Under the pieces are notes generated by a model. The model was not told the origin of the DNA. It saw only the letters and a program-made list of their open reading frames with translations, and made no database searches. A DNA stretch of 64,000 bases from Photorhabdus cinerea (lineage in GTDB: Bacteria; Pseudomonadota; Gammaproteobacteria; Enterobacterales; Enterobacteriaceae), in NCBI RefSeq assembly GCF_011189575.1, contig NZ_PUJW01000017.1, positions 42,463 to 106,462 of the forward strand, in the 5' to 3' direction. This document shows positions 35,541 to 44,161 of the stretch, one piece after another. The position numbers and the translations under genes are program-made. The first letter of the stretch is position 1, and the number at the start of each line of letters is the position of its first letter.

Positions 35541-37385
35541 TTATCTCACCTGTGTTTGCATATTTCGCAGTAACATACTGTGAGTACGTTCTACCGTTTC
35601 TCCAGTAAGTCTTGCCGCTTCTCTAGGGGATTCAACGCCATTAATCTCAATATGATAATTTACTTCCCCTATCCCCTGCATATTATTATTGCCGGCAGGA
35701 ATCGGCGAACGAAGCAGGAAATTGTGAGTCACTCCCTGATGATTGATCATACTGTTGATATTCGTCATGGCACCGCTAATCATATGAGGATCAATGGAAA
35801 TATTTTTCCAATAATTAGCTACATTATTTAGATGTCTGGTTAAGCCAAAAGGTTTATTCTCTGGCGGTGGCAATCCGAGAATCGCCGCCCTAATAAATTC
35901 TGGTGAATAGGGATTACCGCCAATCTCCACAACCATCATGCTATCAATCAACCTTTGCATCACGTCAGGATCGGTTAAATCAAGGAATGCATCCTTAGAA
36001 ACGTTCATCATTTTAGACACGCTGGCAATGTATGCTTTAGTCTTATTACCATCTTTTGATGGCGCCCATGTCGGGATAATACTGGCAATGGTTTGTAGTT
36101 TTTTTCCTGTAGTCTTGCCACTAAAATAACGCCTCAACTGATGAGCGGTGGCCTTTAATCCACTATATGCATCCGGAAACTTAGCAAATCTGTGTCCAGG
36201 GCTGTCCTCACGGACTGCCCCTCTCTGACGCGCAAAGTTCATATTTAACGGGTTGTTATTCCTAGCCCCTCTGGAAGACATTAGTTTCTTTAGTCTTGTT
36301 TCTGTAAGCTCACTGTTCAAAATATCCATCGACTGATTAACTGCATGTAAACTGTGATGAGCATCAGGCTGCTTAGCAATACCCGCTTTAAGATGGTCTT
36401 TATTAAGTGGCTTATTCTTGCGTTTCTTTTTCGCTTTACTTGATTGGCCTGATACTTTTCTGGGAATATCGGCAACTTTCTGGCGGTGATCTTTATCAAT
36501 TACAGGCTTACCGCCATCAAGCTGTTTTTGATATTTGGGAATATCAGCAACTTTCTGACTGTGACCTTTATCAATGATAGGCTTACTACCATCAAGTTGT
36601 TTCTGGTATTTTTCATAATTATCTTTGCTAAAAAACGGTGTCAAGTCAGAAGCCATATAAAGCCCATGAGTTGACATCCAACTATTAAGTTGATCAAACG
36701 TTAACAGTGGTTTCTTATTTGCTTCACGTTCTTTTTGCCGCCGCTGTATGGTTTCACCCACAGTTTCGTGATTTTTCCTTGCTTCTTCTTGTAATGCATT
36801 TAATCGATTATTAAGGTCGAATAATATTCCCAGCGTAATTTTTCTTCCTGTGAATTTCCATAATTCATTCAGTGTTTTCAATAAGCCGTTCGCTGAAGCT
36901 TCCCCTTTGTTTAACCATTTAACTAATTCCTCAATCGCATTAAATATGTCATCACTATCAAGTGTGTTGGTGTTTTGATTGGCACATCCCATCGTGGCTT
37001 TTAATAGCGGCTCACTCATTGATGTTATCAAAGAAGCAGTATTAACATGGCCGCCATTGGCATGGGACAAAACATCAATCTTCGGTAGAAATCTTTCTAC
37101 ACTTCCACTTCCTGCCGCCTGACTAACTCCCTCATCAATAGGTTTAATTTTTTCAATCGTTGGACCTGTTTTCTGTAACTGTCCGTAGAGTTTGTCCAGC
37201 CCGTTAGCTATTTGAGCGATAAAATTAGCTACTGCTGATGTTGCATCTTCAATTTCCGCCCTCATTTTGAGAACATTGACTGTTACTTCGGTGATAACAG
37301 TCATAAATTTACGCTGTCCCACCTCGTCAACATCAAACTTAAGTGATACCAGGAAATCTCTCATTGTTTCAGCGTCATTACTCAT
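35541..37385 (-). CDS. Tape measure protein with C-terminal peptidoglycan-hydrolase-like domain
   Basis: 614 residues. N-terminal helical part (RDFLVSLKFDVDEVGQRKFM), a charged lysine-rich middle with a 25-residue tandem repeat (36462-36611), and near residue 385 the segment RGARNNNPLNMNFARQRGA, resembling the RG-x-RNNNPGN motif of phage virion-associated cell-wall hydrolases. It sets the tail length and probably helps cross the peptidoglycan. It starts inside the end of the -1 frameshift frame. It is short for a phage tape measure, consistent with a short tail. Confidence 0.78.
   Translation of the reverse strand: MSNDAETMRDFLVSLKFDVDEVGQRKFMTVITEVTVNVLKMRAEIEDATSAVANFIAQIANGLDKLYGQLQKTGPTIEKIKPIDEGVSQAAGSGSVERFLPKIDVLSHANGGHVNTASLITSMSEPLLKATMGCANQNTNTLDSDDIFNAIEELVKWLNKGEASANGLLKTLNELWKFTGRKITLGILFDLNNRLNALQEEARKNHETVGETIQRRQKEREANKKPLLTFDQLNSWMSTHGLYMASDLTPFFSKDNYEKYQKQLDGSKPIIDKGHSQKVADIPKYQKQLDGGKPVIDKDHRQKVADIPRKVSGQSSKAKKKRKNKPLNKDHLKAGIAKQPDAHHSLHAVNQSMDILNSELTETRLKKLMSSRGARNNNPLNMNFARQRGAVREDSPGHRFAKFPDAYSGLKATAHQLRRYFSGKTTGKKLQTIASIIPTWAPSKDGNKTKAYIASVSKMMNVSKDAFLDLTDPDVMQRLIDSMMVVEIGGNPYSPEFIRAAILGLPPPENKPFGLTRHLNNVANYWKNISIDPHMISGAMTNINSMINHQGVTHNFLLRSPIPAGNNNMQGIGEVNYHIEINGVESPREAARLTGETVERTHSMLLRNMQTQVR
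36462..36611 (-). repeat. Tandem 75-bp repeat in the tape measure gene
   Basis: Two adjacent 75-bp units encoding KYQKQLDGSKPIIDKGHSQK-type sequence and its near copy (KYQKQLDGGKPVIDKDHRQK). In-frame copy-number change would lengthen or shorten the product by 25 residues. Confidence 0.75.
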
Positions 37386-37611
37386 TTCGCCACCTCTCTA
37401 TCATGGCCTCATTTTCCGATTTAACATCAAGGGCATCATTCATCAATGCAATATCAGCCAGGTCAAGAACGCCATCTTTTAATGATTCATAACGGCACAT
37501 GCCCGCAATGACCGGGCGTAACAGATAATCACGCCCTTTCGGGAGAGTTTCAAAATTTAAACTAGGTTGTCCTGGGATTACACTTCGCTCTCTGATAGGG
37601 CGTGAAAAAAA
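37378..37611 (-). CDS. Tail assembly chaperone -1 frameshift extension
   Basis: A frame with no start codon of its own, open from the chaperone gene into the tape measure start: SVIPGQPSLNFETLPKGRDY, then LLRPVIAGMCRYESLKDGVL, ending IERWRNE. It is one base back (-1) relative to the chaperone and joins at the seven-T run at 37605-37611 (AAATTTTTTTC on the coding strand), giving a fusion of about 205 residues. This is the conserved G/GT frameshift design of tailed phages. The sequence fits the small tail proteins found at this place. Confidence 0.75.
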   Translation of the reverse strand, partial: FFSRPIRERSVIPGQPSLNFETLPKGRDYLLRPVIAGMCRYESLKDGVLDLADIALMNDALDVKSENEAMIERWRNE

Positions 37612-37988
37612 TTTCCCAATGAATCTCGGATAATAAAACCTACAATTTTAAGCAGTTCCAAACCATTGATGTCATCGAACATCAATACCTGACCATCAGG
37701 TTCATAAATCTTGCTCCATATGCCACTCTGTTCACGGGAAACTATTGATAAGCAAATATCATTAATTTCATGTCGGTTAGATTTGCCCAGTGCATTAATG
37801 GATTCAATCAAATAGGGAATCAGTCCTTCAAAGCTGGTCGCGCTATCATCATTTCTGTCTGCGACGATCTTTTTCATCAGTGGTCCAAGTGCAGGAATAG
37901 CTGGAGACAAGGCCACTGCCAGATCCTGTTGCTGAAAAGCGTTCAGTTTGCCACTGCGATATTTTTTACCGTCAATTTCAAATTCCAT
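37578..37988 (-). CDS. Tail assembly chaperone (G-like)
   Basis: 136 residues from the ATG at 37988 behind AAGGGG. FEIDGKKYRSGKLNAFQQQD then LAVALSPAIPALGPLMKK are typical of tail assembly chaperones between the tube and tape measure genes. The end GNFFHALSESEV contains the slippery run that yields the longer product. Confidence 0.78.
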   Translation of the reverse strand: MEFEIDGKKYRSGKLNAFQQQDLAVALSPAIPALGPLMKKIVADRNDDSATSFEGLIPYLIESINALGKSNRHEINDICLSIVSREQSGIWSKIYEPDGQVLMFDDINGLELLKIVGFIIRDSLGNFFHALSESEV

Positions 37989-38100
37989 AAGCACCCCTTA
38001 AAACTTAGCCCAAAACCGCCCAAGCTACCGAAGCATAAGCCTGATTATGAACATGCAAACAAATGCTCCGGCTAGTTTCAGCGTTTATAAAGTAAACTTG

Positions 38101-38541
38101 TTAGAATGTGCCTAACATGATGTCTATTTTTCCACAATCAAACACCCAGGCAACCGTACTACCTGCTTTCGCATTCTGTAAGTCCGGCTGTTTCTGAAAA
38201 GCAACAGAACGTGCAACCGCAATGTCATTACTCTGTTTGTTCCGAATAACAATCACGTTATTACCCCACGCTGCCGATGAAAGCGATTGTGCACTAAGCA
38301 TAGCGTTCAGTTTTGCATTTACCGGGCTGGTCTTAAGCAAGTTAACCGTAATGGTTCCAGATTTGGTGGCGTGCAATGAATGCATAACTTCACCATCTGC
38401 ACCTGTGGTCATGGTGTTTTTGCTTTCTGACATCGTCACTACGATGCCCTCATCAGAGAGAGCCGCGCCGTTACCAAGATCAAAAGAACCCCCTACCCCT
38501 GTAATAGAAGCAGAGACATCAAGAAAAGAATACGTAGCCAT
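38101..38541 (-). CDS. Tail tube protein (DUF3277-like)
   Basis: 146 residues: YSFLDVSASITGVGGSFDLG, MTTGADGEVMHSLHATKSGT near 45, AWVFDCGKIDIMLGTF at the end. DUF3277 proteins form the inner tube in DUF3383-type contractile tails. It follows the sheath gene by 9 bp. Confidence 0.82.
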   Translation of the reverse strand: MATYSFLDVSASITGVGGSFDLGNGAALSDEGIVVTMSESKNTMTTGADGEVMHSLHATKSGTITVNLLKTSPVNAKLNAMLSAQSLSSAAWGNNVIVIRNKQSNDIAVARSVAFQKQPDLQNAKAGSTVAWVFDCGKIDIMLGTF

Positions 38542-38550
38542 TTTTAATCC

Positions 38551-40017
38551 TTATCTGTTTACATTAATAATGACATCAGCGTAATGAACAGCTCCCGCTA
38601 ATTTGATAGCGCACTGAATAACCGGTGCTTTTCTGGCTTCCCTGTCAGCCTGTGCCTGTGTCGCAATTGGTGGAGCGTAGACGTAATAACCTTTTGTCAA
38701 TGTTGCTCCGGTGTTCAGCGCACCAATCGGATCACCGCCCCATACTCCATGAGCGATCAATCCATTCGTCACCGCTTGGGCAAGTGACTGTTCAACATTG
38801 GTAATTAGGCGTGTGACACCTTCATCAGTTTGGGGAATTTTGCTGGTACTGGTGTAAAGCAAGTTATAAAGATTGTTCTGAACATAGTTCTGCAACCAGT
38901 CCAGACCGTGACGTTCATCAATGAAATCACCGTTTGCCATAACGCCTTCCTGAATAATGGCGGTATCATTGTTGTATTTAACGAAAACGTTGCCGTTTTT
39001 CTTTTTCAAAACATTGGCTTGGGTTGCAGTGAGACTTTCCGCGGTAACCGCAGGTTCCTGTTTAAATTTCAGGGTAATGGTGGTGTTGTTACCGTTGAAA
39101 TTGACAGTAAACATACGCCCCATCAGAGAAGCCACAATATAAGGTTTACCCGTTGAATATTGCCAGAACGCGCGCTGATAATTTCCCTCTTTCAGTTTTG
39201 ATCCGATATCAGTATCAACATCAGCATCCAATACCGCTGTTTTTTGCACGGTATGCCCATAGATTCGAGAAACAGATGCCGATTCAATGTAGTCAGCAAC
39301 AGACAGAATATCTTCGTCTGTCAGCGTGTCGTCAGCGATAACCAGCCCATACCAGCCACTAGACGCAACCCCCAATGTTGCCACTGCCTCAGCAATCGTT
39401 TCTGCTTTGGTTGGTTCGATAACCGTAGCGCCAGATTCTCCATCTAGTTTTAGTAAATCACCAATGTACGTTCCACTAGCCTGTGAAACATAACCAATAG
39501 CGCCCGCAGAATTTGGTGCCACGGTGAAACGTGCAGATGAACTATCATATGTCACTGAACAATCTTTCAGCTTTTCCGCTACCCGTTGGGCAACACCATT
39601 AAGATTTGTCTCTTTACTAAAATCGATGTCACTGCATATCACCTCTTTACCGTTAAGCGTTAACTTAAAAGAACCATTTGTGACGGCAGTAAATTTACTC
39701 AGTATTTGCTGTTGCTTGGTTAATACCGCCCCCTGCAAAGAGGATACGACATTGCCTTTAGCCCAGCGGCCAATATATAAATCGACAGGACGTGGTGACT
39801 GGGAGTAATAAAGCGCTGCGGCCTGGTACTCTGGCGTATCCATACCGAAGTCTGCCCCTACGCCATCGATATCAGAATACCGGCGTAAACGCTCATGAGT
39901 GTTGATCACGTTGCTTACACCGACGATCAGTAACGCACCAAAGTTCCGAGCCTGAGCCGCATGAGGAGCCATATTCAACGTGACATTGATAATGTTTGAA
40001 ACAGGTAAACCCTGCAT
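38551..40017 (-). CDS. Contractile tail sheath protein (DUF3383 family)
   Basis: 488 residues, DUF3383-type sheath. N-terminal LPVSNIINVTLNMAPHAAQA, then LYIGRWA near residue 100, SGWYGLVIADDTLTDEDILS near 218, FKQEPAVTAESLTATQANVL near 325 and the C-terminal IATQAQADREARKAPVIQCA. Its presence shows a contractile (myovirus or R-type tailocin) tail. Confidence 0.9.
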   Translation of the reverse strand: MQGLPVSNIINVTLNMAPHAAQARNFGALLIVGVSNVINTHERLRRYSDIDGVGADFGMDTPEYQAAALYYSQSPRPVDLYIGRWAKGNVVSSLQGAVLTKQQQILSKFTAVTNGSFKLTLNGKEVICSDIDFSKETNLNGVAQRVAEKLKDCSVTYDSSSARFTVAPNSAGAIGYVSQASGTYIGDLLKLDGESGATVIEPTKAETIAEAVATLGVASSGWYGLVIADDTLTDEDILSVADYIESASVSRIYGHTVQKTAVLDADVDTDIGSKLKEGNYQRAFWQYSTGKPYIVASLMGRMFTVNFNGNNTTITLKFKQEPAVTAESLTATQANVLKKKNGNVFVKYNNDTAIIQEGVMANGDFIDERHGLDWLQNYVQNNLYNLLYTSTSKIPQTDEGVTRLITNVEQSLAQAVTNGLIAHGVWGGDPIGALNTGATLTKGYYVYAPPIATQAQADREARKAPVIQCAIKLAGAVHYADVIINVNR

Positions 40018-40020
40018 AAT

Positions 40021-40569
40021 TTAATCTCCAAAGAATTTGACAGGCGCTTCCACCAGTGATTTAACACCGTATTCACGCACCACTTTTCGCCGCAAGGTGA
40101 TCGTCATATCATAACGACGCACCCACTGATTATTGATAAGCTCAGGTAAAAAAGTTAGCCGGGTATATTTGCCCACTGAAAGACCGAAACGCCCTAATTC
40201 GTCATTGTTCTGACTGACCGCCAGTCCATCACGAAAACAAGCACCGTACCGTTGGCAGTTCGGGCCATAAAACGAAATCAAACACTCGATTTCTTCATAA
40301 CGCCATAATTCAGTACTTTCGTCGGTTTGGTTCTCAAAAACCGGAGACACGTCTGAAATAAAACCCGTAATGCCAAAATCACATCCATCATCTTCCGATA
40401 ACGGTGGTGATGGTGATGGTGATGATGTCCATCGGGAACGCACTTTATCGTCAGGCAAACCAGAAACACCACACACCCAATGGTGCAGTGTGTGTTCCAG
40501 CTCATCATCGTACTCAGGCCCAGGAGTGACAGGCGTTAACCAACCAGCTTTATCACTACCGTTGCTCAT
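40021..40569 (-). CDS. Neck/tail completion protein (LIC_12616-like)
   Basis: 182 residues from the ATG at 40569, which has a perfect GGAGG; the frame is open upstream but holds only hydrophobic junk there. FDVSPVF-ENQ is followed by YEEIECLISFYGPNCQRYGA near residue 105, LGRFGLSVGKYTRLTFLPEL and an RRYDMTITLRRKVVREYGVK block, the pattern of the neck or tail-terminator protein before the sheath gene. The Ser-Pro run near residue 50 is coded by a CAC/CAT-type triplet repeat. Confidence 0.75.
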   Translation of the reverse strand: MSNGSDKAGWLTPVTPGPEYDDELEHTLHHWVCGVSGLPDDKVRSRWTSSPSPSPPLSEDDGCDFGITGFISDVSPVFENQTDESTELWRYEEIECLISFYGPNCQRYGACFRDGLAVSQNNDELGRFGLSVGKYTRLTFLPELINNQWVRRYDMTITLRRKVVREYGVKSLVEAPVKFFGD

Positions 40570-40733
40570 CAAAAATACCTCCATCAAACAGCAATAACTC
40601 GCAATGTAGCTGAATAAACCAAGCCCTCTATGAAGGCTTAGTTTCCAACACCAGGTTATGATTGATTTAACAAGGATACCGACCGCAAAGAAGGTAAAAA
40701 AATATGCGTAAGTGATTCGCGGCGGCAAATACG

Positions 40734-40765
40734 AAAAAGGCCGCAACAAAGTGCAGCCTTTACAA
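40734..40765 (-). terminator. Terminator 2 between antiterminator Q and the tail genes
   Basis: On the minus strand AAGGCTGC, loop, GCGGCCTT then TTTC. With the hairpin at 40911 it separates gene Q from the tail operon. Confidence 0.65.
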
Positions 40766-40910
40766 TGATTATTTAAATTTTCACTTATCTATCAGTGTGT
40801 AACAACCGATACTTTAAGACATTTATCCATATCACATCGTCTCTTGAATAACTTTAATTTTTTCAATTGAACTTGATGAATTAAGCGTTATTTTCCCGAT
40901 TTTCTACATG

Positions 40911-40941
40911 AAAAAAGCCCCGATAAAAATACCGAGGCTTA
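40911..40941 (-). terminator. Terminator 1 directly after antiterminator Q
   Basis: On the minus strand AAGCCTCGG, ATTTTTA loop region, CGGGGCTT followed by TTTT, about 35 bp after the Q stop codon. It is a likely target of Q-mediated read-through. Confidence 0.75.
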
Positions 40942-40974
40942 TTAGTTTCTGCGCTTATTCGCAATTTTAACTGG

Positions 40975-41394
40975 TTAATACACTACCATAGCTTTTTGCG
41001 TACGCGCAAGCTTTTTGCACTCTTGTATTTCATTATCCATTTCTAACGTGATATCAAGCATAGCTAAACATCCCTGTACAAAGCTTTCGCCCTTCTGCAA
41101 CCGGGAACGTACTTCAATATCTGATACTTCAATTAAACGAGCTATCGATCGTTTGGAAAGACCCAAAGCATAGTACATAAATAAAACTTCAATCTCTTCA
41201 GACTTATCTACCGTCTGAAGCCTTGCTATACAGGCATCAATGATCAAACCATCATTATCGCAGCAGGAAGGTCGCGATGGACGAGTTGACGTAATCAACC
41301 CCTTAAACCCAGCAGCGATCGGCGGCCAATTAACACCAGTGGCATCATCAGCCCAACCGCCCCAACGCTCTAGAACTTGTTGAATATTGCGCAT
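40975..41394 (-). CDS. Phage late antitermination protein Q-like
   Basis: 139 residues: MRNIQQVLERWGGWADDATG then WPPIAAGFKGLITSTRPSRP then CCDNDGLIIDACIARL, the lambdoid Q family (phage 82/21 type) pattern, with an HTH-like YYALGLSKRSIARLIEVSDI near residue 72. It should load on RNA polymerase near its promoter and allow it to pass the two downstream terminators into the tail genes. The promoter must lie upstream, near 41400-41600, but I cannot define it. Confidence 0.88.
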   Translation of the reverse strand: MRNIQQVLERWGGWADDATGVNWPPIAAGFKGLITSTRPSRPSCCDNDGLIIDACIARLQTVDKSEEIEVLFMYYALGLSKRSIARLIEVSDIEVRSRLQKGESFVQGCLAMLDITLEMDNEIQECKKLARTQKAMVVY

Positions 41395-42575
41395 ACGTTT
41401 TTACCTTAATTTTTAGTAACGAATAGTAGTAAAAATTATTTTCGTAATGGTCTCATGCATCCATGCATTCGGCGTTATAACAAATTTCCCATGCTCTATT
41501 TCTTGCGTTTCTTTGTTGCTTAACTATATCGTCTAAATACATCTTCTTACTTGATCTATTAAATATAAATCTTACCTAACTTCTATTCCTTCCAAGCTTA
41601 ATCTCAGAGGAAAATATAATATCTTGGTTAATACAACTAGTTATAAAGCACTTATCATCCTCATCTAAGTATTTCTCATATAAATTTTACCTGATCCTGT
41701 AATGCACCTCACCTTAAAAGGTTCAGCACTTAAAACGGCTAAAGCAAAGCTAATGGATTTTATTATTTTACAAGAATTTTCAGACAACATAACAACCCCT
41801 TTTTATTATCAGATAAAAAATACATTAAATAAAAAGTAGCACAAAATTTTTATCTCATGGATATTAAAGTGTAAAAAATACTTTGGATCAACTCTGAAAT
41901 CTATAGAAAAATGACGATTAAAAATGTCCTCTACACCTATAACAAAGGTACAGAGATCATACTGTTTACATAACGATAAGCGACAAATCGGCGCAAATGT
42001 AGGATTTGACTAACAGTGTTCGAAATATCTCAACCAGATTTGAAAAAATTTTTAAGACAGAAATAGGATTAATGTTGCTAACAGTAAATTACCGATTATC
42101 AGGTAAATATCTATGCAGAAAGTTTTAACATTGTCAGAAATAACCCCTTTTTAACCAACGAGTTTTTTAAACTCATGCGATTTAACCGGCAGTTCGGAAA
42201 AAGTATTTTACTGGTATGAAACTATTTTTGCCTAACACGATCTTACAACGTCAATACCTGCTGCTATCTTTTACCCTGTCTGATCTCTATTTCCTGACTC
42301 TCTACAGACGATATAGATGGATACACATCGATAGTAAGCATGTCTTCATGCTAAAAAAATGACACCACGAGCATCAATATTTTTCCGTCAGTTTCTACAA
42401 ACAGGGATAAATCTACAATAACTAAAAATCCGCATTTCTTCATTTCCGATCCAACTATTTCATTTTTACCTGCCTGACAATGAGTTTCGCACTGATATCC
42501 ATTCTGATAAAAAGATCGCCATGGAAAGTGATAAAATTAGCTGTATATAAAAACAGTTATTTTGTGAGATAAACA
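41395..42575. other. 1.2-kb gene-poor stretch upstream of Q
   Basis: AT-rich, no well-supported gene, no head or lysis gene, no integrase. The only candidate is a 41-codon minus-strand frame at 41665-41790 (listed separately). The Q promoter and qut-like site are expected here. Confidence 0.4.
41665..41790 (-). CDS. Possible small protein of unknown function
   Basis: 41 codons starting at an ATG at 41790 with a good AGGGG ribosome-binding site 6 bp upstream: MLSENSCKIIKSISFALAVL. I recognise no family. It lies upstream of and co-directional with Q. The good start signal is the only support. Confidence 0.25.
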   Translation of the reverse strand: MLSENSCKIIKSISFALAVLSAEPFKVRCITGSGKIYMRNT

Positions 42576-42612
42576 TGAAAAAAGCCGTTATCTTCTGAAA
42601 AGATAACGGCTT
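42576..42612 (-). terminator. Terminator of tRNA-Thr
   Basis: AAGCCGTTATCTT and AAGATAACGGCTT form a perfect 13-bp stem followed on the minus strand by TTTTTT, 12 bp after the tRNA CCA end. Confidence 0.9.
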
Positions 42613-42623
42613 CTTATGTGATT

Positions 42624-42699
<76 letters not shown>

Positions 42700-43086
42700 G
42701 TACTCCAGGGTAGCCCCCGAAAGCGAGCAAAGTGTATTACAACCTGATGCAAACAATCAAGCATAAATAATAGATTTTTTTAGACATATTCAAAACACCA
42801 TAAACCCTGACATCAAAATCTGATCATTGATGACATATCGCTATCCCAAACAACACCCTGACACAGAGACAACCACTATAAGATTGTGCAAAAACTGAAG
42901 GTACTACCCAGACAACTACCTTTTCACTTCTCTTCAATTTATTACCACCCAGAAATAGTTGACTGCTATAAATGCAATGTGCTATTTAGATCAAAAAATA
43001 AAGTTCTTCGATGCTCTAAGGTTGGGTTTAATTCATATTATTTCTATAAGTCATTATAGATTGAAATATTAACTATGAGGTGAATC

Positions 43087-43482
43087 ATGCCGGAAAAGAA
43101 CTATTTAATTGCACATCAAGTTTTTTTTACCTTCAAAGACGGAATAAACTGGGATAGCGAAAAAGCCATATTAGCAGAGAGAGTAACTTTAAATCATATA
43201 AATGAGATAAGTGAAATAAAAGGTTGGTTTTGTGGTCGTAATATTTGTGATCGTAGTATTCGTGATCATAGTATTGCAGATAGAAAAAAATCCGTTGATT
43301 TTAGTTTAATTGGTTACTTTAAAAGTTATCAAGATTTAGATACATATATACATCATCCCGACCATGTAAAAGGTGTGGTACTCTGGAAAGAAATAAGCAC
43401 ATGGACGGTTTCAGATATTATTATAGATATAAATAAGTTAATTAATTTAACCCAATTAATAGGAAAGTTATATGGAGTTTAA
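43087..43482 (+). CDS. Dabb (stress-responsive alpha/beta barrel) domain protein
   Basis: 131 residues, single small domain: YLIAHQVFFTFKDGINWDSE, a central GWFCGRN, then DFSLIGYFKSYQDLDTYIHH and HPDHVKGVVLW, the ferredoxin-like Dabb pattern ending in the conserved HP-x-H region. Proteins of this family are dimeric and of varied or unknown function. ATG after TATGAGG. It stands alone between the two tRNA genes with no operon partner. Confidence 0.8.
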   Translation: MPEKNYLIAHQVFFTFKDGINWDSEKAILAERVTLNHINEISEIKGWFCGRNICDRSIRDHSIADRKKSVDFSLIGYFKSYQDLDTYIHHPDHVKGVVLWKEISTWTVSDIIIDINKLINLTQLIGKLYGV

Positions 43483-43852
43483 CCAAAGCCTACATAAAAG
43501 CATGGTGGTTAGTACATAAGGAGTCATTCGCTTTGCTCCCCCTTAGAGCCTCACTAAAAAGCATACTTTATAAATTAGGATTCAGTAATTAACAGCCTAT
43601 GTGAAAAATAGAACGCTACTCTATAAGGATTGTTTAAAGGCAATAAAGTCAAATTATGAATGGCTATTTACTATCATTAAAATGGATTAATCACCGTTTG
43701 ATATCATCTAGTTACAAACTACGCTTTAAAAGCAAACAAAGAGGCAACTTGAAAGATAACGGGTATAGATGGGTTTATAATCTGGTGGTTTTTCATAGGA
43801 ACTGAGCGAGAGCTAAGTGATCTTAGTGCATTCAGAACGATACTCTGGAACG

Positions 43853-43886
43853 AAAAAACCTTATGCATAAAAACATGCATAAGGTT
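43853..43886 (-). terminator. Terminator of tRNA-Ser
   Basis: AACCTTATGCAT and ATGCATAAGGTT form a 12-bp stem, followed on the minus strand by TTTTTT, just after the tRNA. Confidence 0.85.
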
Positions 43887-43892
43887 AGTATT

Positions 43893-43980
<88 letters not shown>

Positions 43981-44161
43981 ATGGCGCGAGATTATGCTCT
44001 ATAGTAGGATCATATGTCTAGTCTTTATCGCAAAAAATCTGTGATTTTTTTACTATTCGCTCAATCCTCAATCTACAATACCATTCCAAGCTCTTATCCT
44101 GTTAAAATTAACCTTCTCGCTAAATCATAGCCAAACAATGACTAAGGTTTTTACCTAACGC

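Noticed and set aside
40380..40440. CAT/CAC-type triplet repeat as a separate element
   Set aside because: It is imperfect and in frame, coding the Ser-Pro linker of the neck protein.
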